This document shows, one piece after another, positions 1 through 6,090 of a stretch of 7,749 bases of DNA. The DNA comes from CALJIC01 sp039805565 (GTDB taxonomy: Bacteria > Chloroflexota > Chloroflexia > Chloroflexales > Roseiflexaceae), in the NCBI GenBank assembly GCA_039805565.1, contig JBDLTZ010000051.1, positions 1 to 7,749 on the forward strand. The letters run 5' to 3'. Each line of letters starts with the position of its first letter. Positions within the stretch are counted from its first letter, which is position 1. The translations under genes were made by a program, and so were the position numbers. The notes below the pieces were generated by a model. That model saw nothing but the letters and a program-made list of their open reading frames with translations, made no database searches and was not told the DNA's origin.

Positions 1-242
1 CCGGCGCGCCGGACTCGCTCGACCGGATGGTGGCGATCAGCTACGGGAACCTGGCGGTGGACCAGCTGCTGCAGGGGCACAGCGGGCGCATGGTGGCGCT
101 GCAGAGCGGGCAGTACACCACCGTCCCGGCCGACACCTGCACCCAGGGGCTCAAGCGCGTCGATGTCGAGGAGCTCTACGACATCGAGAGCTACCGCCCG
201 CGCGTCAAGCACCCGCTCGGCAAGCCGATGTTCCTCTACTGA
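1..242 (+). CDS. pfkA: 6-phosphofructokinase, C-terminal fragment (5' end outside window)
   Basis: Only the last 79 codons are present, read from base 3 with no start in the window, ending at TGA 240-242. The visible start, GAPDSLDRM, fits the end of the PFK signature (GG-x-P-x3-DR), in which the arginine contacts fructose 6-phosphate. The segment after it (AVDQLLQGHSGRMVALQSGQ) matches the helix and strand that follow in bacterial PfkA, where a 'GG/GR-x-VG-x-Q' strand is usual. The enzyme phosphorylates fructose 6-phosphate in glycolysis in the cytoplasm. The tail (YRPRVKHPLGKPMFLY) is longer than in E. coli PfkA. The ATP/PPi-determining residues lie upstream, so phosphoryl donor specificity cannot be read here. 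No terminator is seen after the stop, and the next promoter starts at the very next base. The family call is good; the exact subgroup is uncertain. Confidence 0.85.
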   Translation, partial: GAPDSLDRMVAISYGNLAVDQLLQGHSGRMVALQSGQYTTVPADTCTQGLKRVDVEELYDIESYRPRVKHPLGKPMFLY

Positions 243-251
243 TGCTATAAT
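243..251 (+). promoter_or_regulatory. Extended -10 promoter for def
   Basis: TGCTATAAT is a perfect extended -10 element (TG-N-TATAAT), with the hexamer at 246-251. It begins one base after the phosphofructokinase stop codon. No TTGACA-like hexamer lies 16-18 bp upstream, which is usual for extended -10 promoters. Transcription would start near 257-259, giving a leader of about 80 nt before the deformylase start. It is an AT-rich island in otherwise GC-rich sequence. Confidence 0.72.
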
Positions 252-275
252 ACGGGGTGGTATTCGGTACAAAAC

Positions 276-317
276 GTACGGGGTGTGGCCGGCACGTCGC
301 GGCGCCGCTCCCCGTAC
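276..317 (+). other. Leader hairpin upstream of the def ribosome binding site
   Basis: GTACGGGG (276-283) is perfectly complementary to CCCCGTAC (310-317), with a 26-base GC-rich loop that can fold further. The stem ends 7 nt before the Shine-Dalgarno sequence (AGGAAG, 325-330). A direct copy of TACGGGGTG at 251-259 matches 277-285 but lies mostly before the predicted transcription start. The structure could tune translation or simply be GC-driven pairing. It matches no riboswitch class I know. Confidence 0.35.
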
Positions 318-336
318 AAGCCACAGGAAGAAGTGC

Positions 337-897
337 ATGGCCGTTCGCCGTATTCTGCGGATTGAGGACCCTGACGATCAGAAAGTGCTCAAGACCCGGA
401 CGCACCCCGTTAAGCTGCCGAACTCCGGTCTGCGGCAGCTTGTCGCCGACATGTTCGAGACCATGGACGCCGCCAACGGGGTGGGTCTGGCCGCGCCCCA
501 GATCGGTCTCTCGTACCGCCTCGCCGTGATTGGCATCCCGCCGGCCGTCGAGGAGCGCGAGGACGGCACGGTCGTCGAGGTTGCCCCGGGCCAGGACTAC
601 GTGCTGATCAACCCGGAGATCGTCAAGGCCAGCGACCAGGAGGTGCTTGGCACCGAGGGGTGCCTCAGCCTGCCGGGCTGGTACGGCGAGGTCCCGCGTG
701 CCTCGTGGGTCACCGTGGAGTATCACGATCTCGACGGTAAGCGCCAGCGAATCCGCCGCGCCACCGGCCTGCTCGCCCGCGCCCTCCAGCACGAGATCGA
801 CCACCTCGACGGCGTGTTGTTCACCGAGCGCATGCGCGACCTCTCCACGCTCAAGGACTACCGCAACGAGGTCGAGCCCGTCGAGGCCGAGGGGTAG
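337..897 (+). CDS. def: Peptide deformylase
   Basis: This is a 186-residue metallohydrolase that removes the formyl group from the N-terminal methionine of new proteins at the ribosome. All three family motifs are intact: GVGLAAPQIG (residues 48-57), EGCLSLPG (107-114) and QHEIDHLDG (151-159). Cys109, His152 and His156 bind the metal and Glu153 is the catalytic base. Length is typical, with a slightly long, acidic linker between motifs 1 and 2 (about residues 68-88). The ATG at 337 is chosen because AGGAAG (325-330) lies 6 nt before it and MAVRRILRIEDP is the usual N-terminus. The reading frame stays open upstream to 163, but that part is a shadow of the pfkA gene. It is probably transcribed from the extended -10 promoter at 243-251 and ends at the hairpin at 934-976. 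No fmt or priA neighbour is seen, unlike in many bacteria. Confidence 0.97.
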   Translation: MAVRRILRIEDPDDQKVLKTRTHPVKLPNSGLRQLVADMFETMDAANGVGLAAPQIGLSYRLAVIGIPPAVEEREDGTVVEVAPGQDYVLINPEIVKASDQEVLGTEGCLSLPGWYGEVPRASWVTVEYHDLDGKRQRIRRATGLLARALQHEIDHLDGVLFTERMRDLSTLKDYRNEVEPVEAEG

Positions 898-933
898 CCG
901 TCACGGCGCCACACATCTATGAGATGGAGCGAT

Positions 934-983
934 GAGGGACGAAGGACGAACGCCGCGAGGCTCGCCTTCGTCCCTCGTCTTTT
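934..983 (+). terminator. Rho-independent terminator after def
   Basis: GAGGGACGAAGG (934-945) pairs perfectly with CCTTCGTCCCTC (965-976), a 12-bp stem with a 19-base loop. The loop contains a further small CGAG/CTCG palindrome. The stem is followed by GTCTTTTA, a short T-run on the + strand. It lies 37 nt after the def stop and before the oxidoreductase Shine-Dalgarno, so it separates the two transcription units. Confidence 0.68.
937..950 (+). repeat. Two tandem heptamers, GGACGAA x2
   Basis: GGACGAA occurs twice back to back (937-943, 944-950). The first copy forms most of the left arm of the def terminator and the second starts the loop. Short tandem heptamers of this kind are known in intergenic DNA of several bacterial groups. 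A second, different pair occurs at 3172-3185. Confidence 0.6.
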
Positions 984-1034
984 ACCGCCTCCTCTCTCTT
1001 GCTACCGCACAGCCGCATAAGGAGATTGAGCCCC

Positions 1035-2102
1035 ATGTCCCAGAAGAAGCTTCGCGTCGGCGTGATCGGCGCCGGCGTCGGCGCGGCCCACGTCGAGGGG
1101 TACGCCGCCCTGCCGAACGCCGAGGTCCTCGCGATCGCCGGTCTCGACGACGAGCGCGTGCAGCGCCTCGCCGCCAAGCACGGCGTGCCGCAGACCTTCC
1201 GCGAGTACGGCGATATGCTCAAGGTGCCCGAGATCGACGCCGTGAGCGTCTGCGTGCCCAACGCGCTCCACGCCCCTGTGACGATCGAGGCGCTCGCCGC
1301 CGGCAAGCACGTGCTGGTGGAGAAGCCCCTCGCCCGCAGCGCCGCCGAGGGCCAGGAGATGCTCGCCGCCGCCGAGCGCTACGGCAAGGTGCTGATGGTC
1401 GCCTTCAACCACCGCCAGCGCAACGACGTCCAGTGGCTCAAGCAGTACGTCGAGAGCGGCGCGCTCGGCAGGATCTACTACGCTAAAGCCTACTGGATGC
1501 GCCGCCAGGGCATTCCGGGCATCGGCAGCTGGTTCGTCAACAAGGAGCAGGCTGGCGGCGGGCCGCTGATCGACCTCGGCGTCCACATCCTGGACATCGC
1601 CATGTTCCTCATGGGTGAGCCGAAGCCGCTGGCCGTCAGCGCCAACACCTACGCCGAGTTCGGCCCGCGCGGGCTGAAGGGCTGGGGCTGGAAGCGCACC
1701 GGTGAGAGCACGAAGTACGAGGTGGAAGATCTGGCGACGGCCTTTGTGCGCCTGGAGGGGGGCTCGACACTACTGCTTGAGGCCAGTTGGGCCACCCACA
1801 GCTCCGCCGGCGACGACTACGGCGTGGTGCTGTACGGCACCGAGGGCGGCGCCGAGCTGACGATCAAGAACTACGGCCACGACCACACCGTGCGCGTGTT
1901 CTCCGACTTGGCTGGCGTAGCGGTGGACAGCGCGCCCAACATCCCGCGCGGCGGCGGTCACATCCAGGTGATCGAGCGCTTCGTGGCCGCGGTGCTCGAC
2001 GGCGCGCCGGCGATCCCGAGCGCCGCAGATGGCCTGCGGCGCGCGCAGGTGATCGACGCGTGCTACCGCTCCGCCCAGGAGCAGCGCGAGGTGCAGATCT
2101 AG
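1035..2102 (+). CDS. Gfo/Idh/MocA-family NAD(P)-dependent sugar oxidoreductase
   Basis: This 355-residue protein has the usual family length. The N-terminal Rossmann fold carries GVIGAGVGAAH (residues 9-19) for the dinucleotide. The signature EKP is at 96-98, with Lys97 the expected catalytic lysine. The C-terminal alpha/beta domain has GGGPLIDLGVHILD with Asp180 and His184, the usual substrate-pocket pair. The family oxidises or reduces sugars, cyclitols and glycosides at a ring carbon in the cytoplasm; some members make 3-keto-glycosides and others make 1,5-lactones. ATG 1035 is chosen because AAGGAG lies at 1019-1024, and the 12 codons open upstream include that site. No clear promoter was found between the def terminator and this gene. 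Neighbouring DUF1080, GH3 and lactonase genes support a glycoside-degrading role. Substrate and cofactor preference cannot be read from the sequence. Confidence 0.93.
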   Translation: MSQKKLRVGVIGAGVGAAHVEGYAALPNAEVLAIAGLDDERVQRLAAKHGVPQTFREYGDMLKVPEIDAVSVCVPNALHAPVTIEALAAGKHVLVEKPLARSAAEGQEMLAAAERYGKVLMVAFNHRQRNDVQWLKQYVESGALGRIYYAKAYWMRRQGIPGIGSWFVNKEQAGGGPLIDLGVHILDIAMFLMGEPKPLAVSANTYAEFGPRGLKGWGWKRTGESTKYEVEDLATAFVRLEGGSTLLLEASWATHSSAGDDYGVVLYGTEGGAELTIKNYGHDHTVRVFSDLAGVAVDSAPNIPRGGGHIQVIERFVAAVLDGAPAIPSAADGLRRAQVIDACYRSAQEQREVQI

Positions 2103-2119
2103 CACCCACCCGACCGTGC

Positions 2120-2152
2120 GGCGCAGCTCCAGAGCACGCCCGGAGCTGCGCC
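2120..2152. terminator. Hairpin between the convergent oxidoreductase and lactonase genes
   Basis: GGCGCAGCTCC (2120-2130) and GGAGCTGCGCC (2142-2152) form a perfect 11-bp stem with an 11-base loop, starting 18 nt after the oxidoreductase stop. There is no real T-run on either strand, so it is not a textbook intrinsic terminator. Its position between convergent genes favours a transcript-end or RNA-protecting role. Confidence 0.45.
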
Positions 2153-2184
2153 CATCGCCCGCTTTGAGGAGTGACACGGGGCGT

Positions 2185-2211
2185 GGGGCGCAGCTATGGC
2201 GTCTGCGCCCC
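2185..2211 (-). other. Hairpin enclosing the stop codon of the SMP-30 gene
   Basis: GGGGCGCAG (2185-2193) and CTGCGCCCC (2203-2211) form a perfect 9-bp stem. The minus-strand stop codon (TAG at 2194-2196) lies in the 9-base loop. GGCGCAGCT (2187-2195) is an exact copy of the left arm of the hairpin at 2120, so the two structures could exchange partners. No T-run follows on the minus strand. It may end or stabilise the MFS-lactonase transcript. Confidence 0.4.
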
Positions 2212-3159
2212 GAGCGCCTCCACATAGACGGCGTACAGCGACTGGCTGGCGGTCATGAACAGGCGGTTCTTCTTCACCCCGCCGAAGCAGAGGTTGGAGC
2301 AGGCCTCCGGCAGATGGATCTGACCGATCAGTGTGCCGTCCGGCGCGAAGCAGTGGACGCCGTCGAACCCCGGGCCGCCCCAGCCCGCGGCCGCCCACAG
2401 GTTCCCGTCGCGGTCGGTGCGGATGCCGTCCGAGCCGCCGGGGCTCATGGTCGCGAAGACGCGGCCGCCCGTCAGCCGCCCGCCCTCTACCTCGAAGACC
2501 CGGATGTGCTGCGGCGCACCCGTGTCGACGATGTAGAGCAGCCGCTCGTCGGGCGAGAAGCACAGCCCGTTGGGGCGGTCGAAGTCGTCCGCGACGACTG
2601 TCGCCGCTCCGGTGGCGGGGTCGAGCCGGTAGACCGAGCGGGGCAGCTCGAAGGGCGCCTTGTAGCCCTCATAGTTCATCAGGATGCCGTAGCCTGGGTC
2701 GGTAAACCAGATCGAGCCGTCGGAGTGCACCACGACGTCGTTCGGGGCATTCAGGCGTCGCCCCTCGTAGCTGTCCATGATCACGGTGATGCGGCCGTCG
2801 TGCTCGGTGCGGGTGACACGCCGTGCGCCGTGCTCGCACGAGACCAGCCGCCCCTGCCGGTCGCGCGTGTGGCCGTTGCTGTTGTTGGCCGGCGCGCGGA
2901 ACACCGTCACCGCGCCCGTCTCCTCGCTCCAGCGCAGGATGCGGTCGTTGGGTATGTCTGAGAAAAGCAGGAAGCGACCGTCACCGAACCAGACCGGCCC
3001 CTCGGCCCAGCGCGCGCCGGTCCAGAGGCGCTCGACGGCGGCGGCCCCCAGGCGGTACGGTTCGAAGCGCGGGTCATGCGACTCGATCGCGGGGTCGGGG
3101 TAGGGTACGATCGTGCGATCCTGGCGCCACACCTCGGCGCCGTGGCTGCTCGGCTGCAT
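2194..3159 (-). CDS. SMP-30/gluconolactonase-family sugar lactone hydrolase
   Basis: This 321-residue protein is a six-bladed beta-propeller of the SMP-30/gluconolactonase/LRE family, which uses one divalent metal to hydrolyse sugar lactones. The metal ligands are visible in the usual places: Glu53 (WAEGPVW), Asn140 (NAPNDVV), Asn197 (RPNGLCFSPDE) and Asp244 (GSDGIRTDRDGNLW), corresponding to Glu18, Asn103, Asn154 and Asp204 of human SMP30. There is an N-terminal extension of about 35 residues relative to that protein. It is polar, with no signal peptide, so a cytoplasmic location is likely. The ATG at 3157-3159 has a perfect AGGAGG (3167-3172) 7 nt before it. The gene follows the MFS transporter by 30 nt on the same strand, so the two are probably co-transcribed. 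It likely opens a lactone made by a sugar dehydrogenase such as the nearby Gfo/Idh/MocA protein. The exact lactone is unknown. Confidence 0.92.
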   Translation of the reverse strand: MQPSSHGAEVWRQDRTIVPYPDPAIESHDPRFEPYRLGAAAVERLWTGARWAEGPVWFGDGRFLLFSDIPNDRILRWSEETGAVTVFRAPANNSNGHTRDRQGRLVSCEHGARRVTRTEHDGRITVIMDSYEGRRLNAPNDVVVHSDGSIWFTDPGYGILMNYEGYKAPFELPRSVYRLDPATGAATVVADDFDRPNGLCFSPDERLLYIVDTGAPQHIRVFEVEGGRLTGGRVFATMSPGGSDGIRTDRDGNLWAAAGWGGPGFDGVHCFAPDGTLIGQIHLPEACSNLCFGGVKKNRLFMTASQSLYAVYVEALGAQTP

Positions 3160-3171
3160 GAGGTTTCCTCC

Positions 3172-3185
3172 TGAGTGCTGAGTGC
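3172..3185 (-). repeat. Two tandem heptamers in the MFS-lactonase gap
   Basis: TGAGTGC occurs twice in a row on the + strand (3172-3178, 3179-3185), read as GCACTCA x2 in the transcript. It fills most of the 30-nt gap between the MFS stop codon and the lactonase start. It runs directly into the strong AGGAGG ribosome binding site, sharing base 3172 with it. Confidence 0.6.
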
Positions 3186-3189
3186 TGCG

Positions 3190-4491
3190 TTACGAGTTGG
3201 ATGCCTGCATCTGCCGATAGCGCGGGTCGCGCACCGCGAACGTCAGCACAGCCCAGGCCAGCACGCAGCAGATACCGGCCGTCACGAAGAGCACGTCGAA
3301 GCCAGCGCGGTCGGCGAGCCACCCGGCGAGCAGCGGCGCAAACATGGTGGCCGGCGCCACCACGGTACCGTGCAGGCCGATGTAGGTCACGCGGCTCTCC
3401 TCGCGGGCGAACTCCACCACCATGTTCAGCGTCGTGGTGAACATAATCCCATTCGTCACCCCGATCAGCGCGAACACCGCGTAGAAGGCCACCGGCACAG
3501 CGGAGAAGATCGCGATCGCCATCGCCACCCCGCTGCACACCATCCCGAACTGGAGCGCGCCCTTGTGCCCGCGGCGGTCGCCGATGATGCCGAGGATCGG
3601 CGTCGTGATCACCTGCGCGCCGAGCATCCAGGCGGTGAACTGCCCGGCCAGGCTCTCGGGGAGGCCACGCTCGGTGGCGGCGTAGAGGCTGACGAACCCG
3701 GCGCCCATCAGGCCGAAGGCAGTCAGGATGCGGGCGACGAGGAACGCGCTGAACTCCCGGTCGCCGCTGAGCAGCCCGGGCAGGTGGCGGATATACTCGC
3801 CGATCGTCGGCACCACGGTGGGCTTCTGGCGCCCGGTCTCCCGGATGGCGGCCAGCCCGGCGAAGGAGATCACCATACAGATCGCCGCAGCCGCGAAGCA
3901 CAGGCTGTAGTTGATCGGGAAGGGGTAGTCAGCGAGCACGCGCTCGGCCGCCAGCCCGCCGAACACGCCCAGCAGACCGCCCACGGCGCCGCTGTAGCCG
4001 AAGAGCTTGCCGCGCATCCGCAGCGGCGTGACGTGCGCCACCAGGTCCATCCAGGCCGGCATGGTGATTCCGCCCGAGAGGCCGAAGACTGCCAGGCAGA
4101 CCACGGCGAACACCAGCAGCATAGCTGGCTCCTGCAGGCCCCACAGCCAGGTCCCCACCGCCAGGAGCACCCAGGTCACGCGCTCGCCGAGCGTGGCCAC
4201 CAGAATGTAAGGCTGCTTGCGCCCGAGCCGAGCGACGAAGGGTGCGACGAACAGCGGCGGCAGCAGGAAGCCGGTCTGTACCAGGGCCGGGACGAGCCCG
4301 ATCAGCAGGGTCGAGCCGCCGAGGGCCCGGATGTACAGCGGCACGATCGTGGTCATCGAGGCAAACGCGAGGGCGAGCGAGAAGAATGCGGTATCGACAA
4401 AGTTTGCCGCGAAGTTGCGCTTCCAGTGCGGCAGGTCGGTGGTCGCCGGTCCGGTGGGCGAAGGTGATTCCGCGACGTCCTGGTACGCCAT
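3190..4491 (-). CDS. Major facilitator superfamily (MFS) transporter
   Basis: This is a 433-residue inner-membrane protein with twelve predicted hydrophobic segments, the normal size for MFS carriers. Two loops resemble motif A: VARLGRKQP (86-94) between TM2 and TM3, and GIIGDRRGHKGAL (301-313) between TM8 and TM9, as expected for two homologous six-helix halves. A polar linker (about 216-247) joins them. The N-terminal 25 residues are hydrophilic and probably cytoplasmic. The start at 4489-4491 is preceded by AGGAG (4495-4499), only 3 nt away, with a second purine-rich AAAGGA slightly upstream. The lactonase gene follows 30 nt downstream, and the surrounding genes act on sugars, so uptake or efflux of a sugar, sugar acid or glycoside is the likely role. 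Direction and substrate are not visible in the sequence. The long open frame on the opposite strand is a coding shadow. Confidence 0.93.
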   Translation of the reverse strand: MAYQDVAESPSPTGPATTDLPHWKRNFAANFVDTAFFSLALAFASMTTIVPLYIRALGGSTLLIGLVPALVQTGFLLPPLFVAPFVARLGRKQPYILVATLGERVTWVLLAVGTWLWGLQEPAMLLVFAVVCLAVFGLSGGITMPAWMDLVAHVTPLRMRGKLFGYSGAVGGLLGVFGGLAAERVLADYPFPINYSLCFAAAAICMVISFAGLAAIRETGRQKPTVVPTIGEYIRHLPGLLSGDREFSAFLVARILTAFGLMGAGFVSLYAATERGLPESLAGQFTAWMLGAQVITTPILGIIGDRRGHKGALQFGMVCSGVAMAIAIFSAVPVAFYAVFALIGVTNGIMFTTTLNMVVEFAREESRVTYIGLHGTVVAPATMFAPLLAGWLADRAGFDVLFVTAGICCVLAWAVLTFAVRDPRYRQMQASNS

Positions 4492-4611
4492 GCTCTCCTA
4501 CAGTCCTTTCTGCTGCCGAGGGCGCTTCGTTGCGCTGCGTCGCCCGCCGCGTGAGGCGCGCGGCCGAAGTGGCTGCACGTCAACCGGCCTGGTCCAGACG
4601 ACAGGCCTGCT

Positions 4612-4617
4612 ATCATA
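4612..4617 (-). promoter_or_regulatory. Candidate -10 box for the MFS-lactonase operon
   Basis: Read on the minus strand the sequence is GCGGTATGATAGC, with TATGAT one mismatch from the -10 consensus, set in GC-rich flanks. A start near 4605 would give a leader of about 115 nt before the MFS start codon. No good -35 is visible. The same bases read TGCTATCAT on the plus strand, also promoter-like, but nothing on that strand would use it. Confidence 0.35.
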
Positions 4618-4660
4618 CCGCGTTTTGGGCGGGTGCTGGCGGTGGGCGGTATCGTCGCGG

Positions 4661-4849
4661 CCCGCTGAGAGTCTCGCCAATCGAGAAGGGCAGCGCGCTC
4701 AGCCCGAAGGCGGCGATCGTGTCGAGCGCGAACAGCCCCTGGCTGCTGGCGACGATGGCGTACCCCCGCAACTGCGCCCTGCGCGTTACCGCCAGCAGCG
4801 CGACGCGCGACCACTCGGGCCGCAGGTAGCGGGCCAGCAGCCGCCAGTA
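4661..4849 (-). pseudogene. Relic resembling an ABC exporter membrane domain
   Basis: In one minus-strand frame the first 20 or so residues, YWRLLARYLRPEWSRVALLA, resemble the typical N-terminus of ABC-type multidrug exporter half-transporters (YWRLL-x-YLRPxWxRVxLLAxLLL). Straight after it, from about 4789, comes TRRAQLRGYAIVASSQGLFA and then a hydrophobic stretch (LDTIAAFGLSALPFSIG) like a later helix (TM4-TM5) of the same domain. About 100-200 residues that should lie between are missing. There is no start codon in frame, no ATP-binding cassette, and the frame ends at TGA 4613-4615. This looks like an internally deleted, decayed gene. The N-terminal similarity is convincing by eye; assignment of the second half is weaker. 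It lies just downstream of the DUF1080 terminator and is probably not expressed. Confidence 0.5.
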
Positions 4850-4886
4850 GCAGAGCCCGCACGAAAGCCTCCCGCTCGTGGCAGCG

Positions 4887-4928
4887 AAAAGCAGACGGCT
4901 ACGGGCGCATTTCTGCCCGTAGCCGTCT
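4887..4928 (-). terminator. Rho-independent terminator of the DUF1080 gene
   Basis: AGACGGCTACGGGC (4893-4906) and GCCCGTAGCCGTCT (4915-4928) form a perfect 14-bp stem with an 8-base loop. On the minus strand the stem is followed by GC and then TTTT (4890-4887). This orientation fits the end of the DUF1080 transcript, whose stop codon lies about 105 nt upstream. It is the strongest hairpin in the window. Confidence 0.78.
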
Positions 4929-5032
4929 CAACCTATCGGCGCCGCGAGAGAGATATCAGCGAATACAGAGAGCCGCGCAGAGGGGCAGGTCGTCGCAGAG
5001 CGTGCCCGCCCCGTGGCTCGTCGCCTGGCGCA

Positions 5033-6019
5033 CTACTCAGCCTGTCGCTCGAAGTGGATCTCGTTGCCGCCGATGTGGACCGTCAGCGCGGACGGCGGGG
5101 CGCCCACATCCCCCTCGAAGACCAGCGTCACGTCGCCGCCGCGCACGCGGAACCGGCCGTCCTGCTGGAGGTCCAGCTGTAGCGCGCGCCCGCCGATATT
5201 CAGCCAGAGCGCGCCCGCGTCGAGCGTGATGGCCGTGCAGAACTGATCCCTGCAGTAGCGCCCGACGTACGGCTGCAGCTCCGCCGCGTCTACGTCGGAG
5301 CGCAGGGCGGGCGCGGGCGGCATAGGCTGCTCGGCCGGGTCAGGGAGCTCCAGCGCCCAGATGTTGCGGAAGCGCACCGGGTTGCCGTGATCCTGCAGCT
5401 GGAGCGGCAGCTTGTCGGCGTGCGGGGCGTAGGGCATTGGGGCCATCCAGCCGGTCGGGCCGCGCAGCTCGACGTTGTTCTGGACGCACACGCCGTTGTG
5501 GAAGATCGTCAGCCGCGCGGGTGACACGAGCGCACCGGCGGTGTCGAAGCGCGGGCGTCGGAACACAATGTCGTACGACTGCCACTCGCCCGGCTGGCGC
5601 ATGGCGTTGAAGATCGGCGGGTGCTGCCCGTACACCGAGGCAGCGTACCCGTCGGCGTAGGTCGGGTTGTCGTACGAGTCCAGCACCTGGATCTCGTAGG
5701 TGCCCATCATGAACACGCCGCTGTTGCCGCGCCCCTGGCTCGAGCCGGTGACCAGCACGGGTGCAGTCCACTCGATGTGCAGCTGCACGTCCCCGAACTG
5801 CCGGGCAGTCTGGATATCGCCCGTGCGCGGCGCCACCTCGAGGTATCCGTCACGCACGTTCCAGGGCGCCGGGTTCCCCTTGAGGTCGGTCCACCCCTCC
5901 AGGGTGCTGCCGTCGAAGAGGACGATCGCCCCAGCGGGCGGCTGCGCTGGGGAGGCGGCCGGCTCTATTGAGGCCGGGCGCGGCCGGCTCATGTCGTGGG
6001 AGGGCCATTGGTTCTGCAT
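5033..6019 (-). CDS. DUF1080 (3-keto-disaccharide hydrolase-type) protein
   Basis: This is a 328-residue protein. Residues about 31-226 form a DUF1080 domain (laminarinase/lectin-like beta-sandwich, family PF06439). Hallmarks are VLFDGSTLEGWT (33-44), GNSGVFMMGTYEIQVLDSY (98-116), GEWQSYDIVFRRPRF (144-158), LTIFHNG (170-176) and PLQLQDHGNPVRFRNIW (205-221). Characterised members cleave 3-keto-glycosides, that is, sugars previously oxidised at C3 by a Gfo/Idh/MocA-type dehydrogenase; one such dehydrogenase lies at 1035-2102. A second small beta-rich domain follows (about 248-328), reminiscent of DUF3471-type modules, with Cys256 and Cys261 close together. There is no signal peptide or lipobox at the N-terminus, although many relatives are exported, so this one may be cytoplasmic. 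The ATG at 6017-6019 has only a weak GCGAGA upstream; Met10 is an alternative with no better site. The gene lies 129 nt downstream of the GH3 gene on the same strand. Confidence 0.9.
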   Translation of the reverse strand: MQNQWPSHDMSRPRPASIEPAASPAQPPAGAIVLFDGSTLEGWTDLKGNPAPWNVRDGYLEVAPRTGDIQTARQFGDVQLHIEWTAPVLVTGSSQGRGNSGVFMMGTYEIQVLDSYDNPTYADGYAASVYGQHPPIFNAMRQPGEWQSYDIVFRRPRFDTAGALVSPARLTIFHNGVCVQNNVELRGPTGWMAPMPYAPHADKLPLQLQDHGNPVRFRNIWALELPDPAEQPMPPAPALRSDVDAAELQPYVGRYCRDQFCTAITLDAGALWLNIGGRALQLDLQQDGRFRVRGGDVTLVFEGDVGAPPSALTVHIGGNEIHFERQAE

Positions 6020-6060
6020 GGTTGTCTCGCTATCCGTCAGGGACCTGGCTCTACCAAGGT

Positions 6061-6086
6061 CCGCGCCGGCGCGGCAGCCGGCGCGG
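6061..6086 (-). other. GC-rich hairpin in the DUF1080 leader
   Basis: CCGCGCCGGC (6061-6070) and GCCGGCGCGG (6077-6086) form a perfect 10-bp stem with a 6-base loop, 42 nt upstream of the DUF1080 start. On the minus strand it is followed by ACCTTGG, with no T-run. It could slow or end read-through from the GH3 gene, or act as a leader structure. Confidence 0.4.
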
Positions 6087-6090
6087 GCCT

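Larger units (their letters stand above)
4492..5032. other. 541-nt intergenic region without an intact gene
   Basis: Between the MFS start and the DUF1080 stop I see no complete gene. The region holds, from right to left on the minus strand, the DUF1080 terminator hairpin (4887-4928), a relic resembling an ABC transporter membrane domain (4661-4849), and a candidate -10 box (4612-4617) for the MFS-lactonase operon. Bases 4929-5032 show nothing I can identify. Open frames crossing the region in other phases are low-complexity Arg/Ala/Pro-rich shadows. Confidence 0.7.

Noticed and set aside
163..336. Longer N-terminus for peptide deformylase from an ATG at 163
   Set aside because: The extra residues are an out-of-frame reading of the pfkA 3' end and the leader. 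The ATG at 337 has a Shine-Dalgarno and the family-typical N-terminus.
977..1034. Promoter for the Gfo/Idh/MocA gene
   Set aside because: TGCTACCGC at 1000-1008 is too far from TATAAT and no -35 is visible, so no site is claimed.
2116..2961. 281-codon plus-strand open frame opposite the SMP-30 gene
   Set aside because: No domain features; the minus strand carries all SMP-30 metal-ligand motifs.
3175..4467. 430-codon plus-strand open frame opposite the MFS gene
   Set aside because: Its His/Arg/Gln-rich translation has no recognisable domain. The minus-strand frame encodes a clear 12-helix MFS protein, so this is a GC-rich shadow.
4608..4616. Plus-strand extended -10-like TGCTATCAT
   Set aside because: No plus-strand gene lies downstream before convergent minus-strand genes. 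The minus-strand reading (TATGAT) is in a useful place for the MFS operon.
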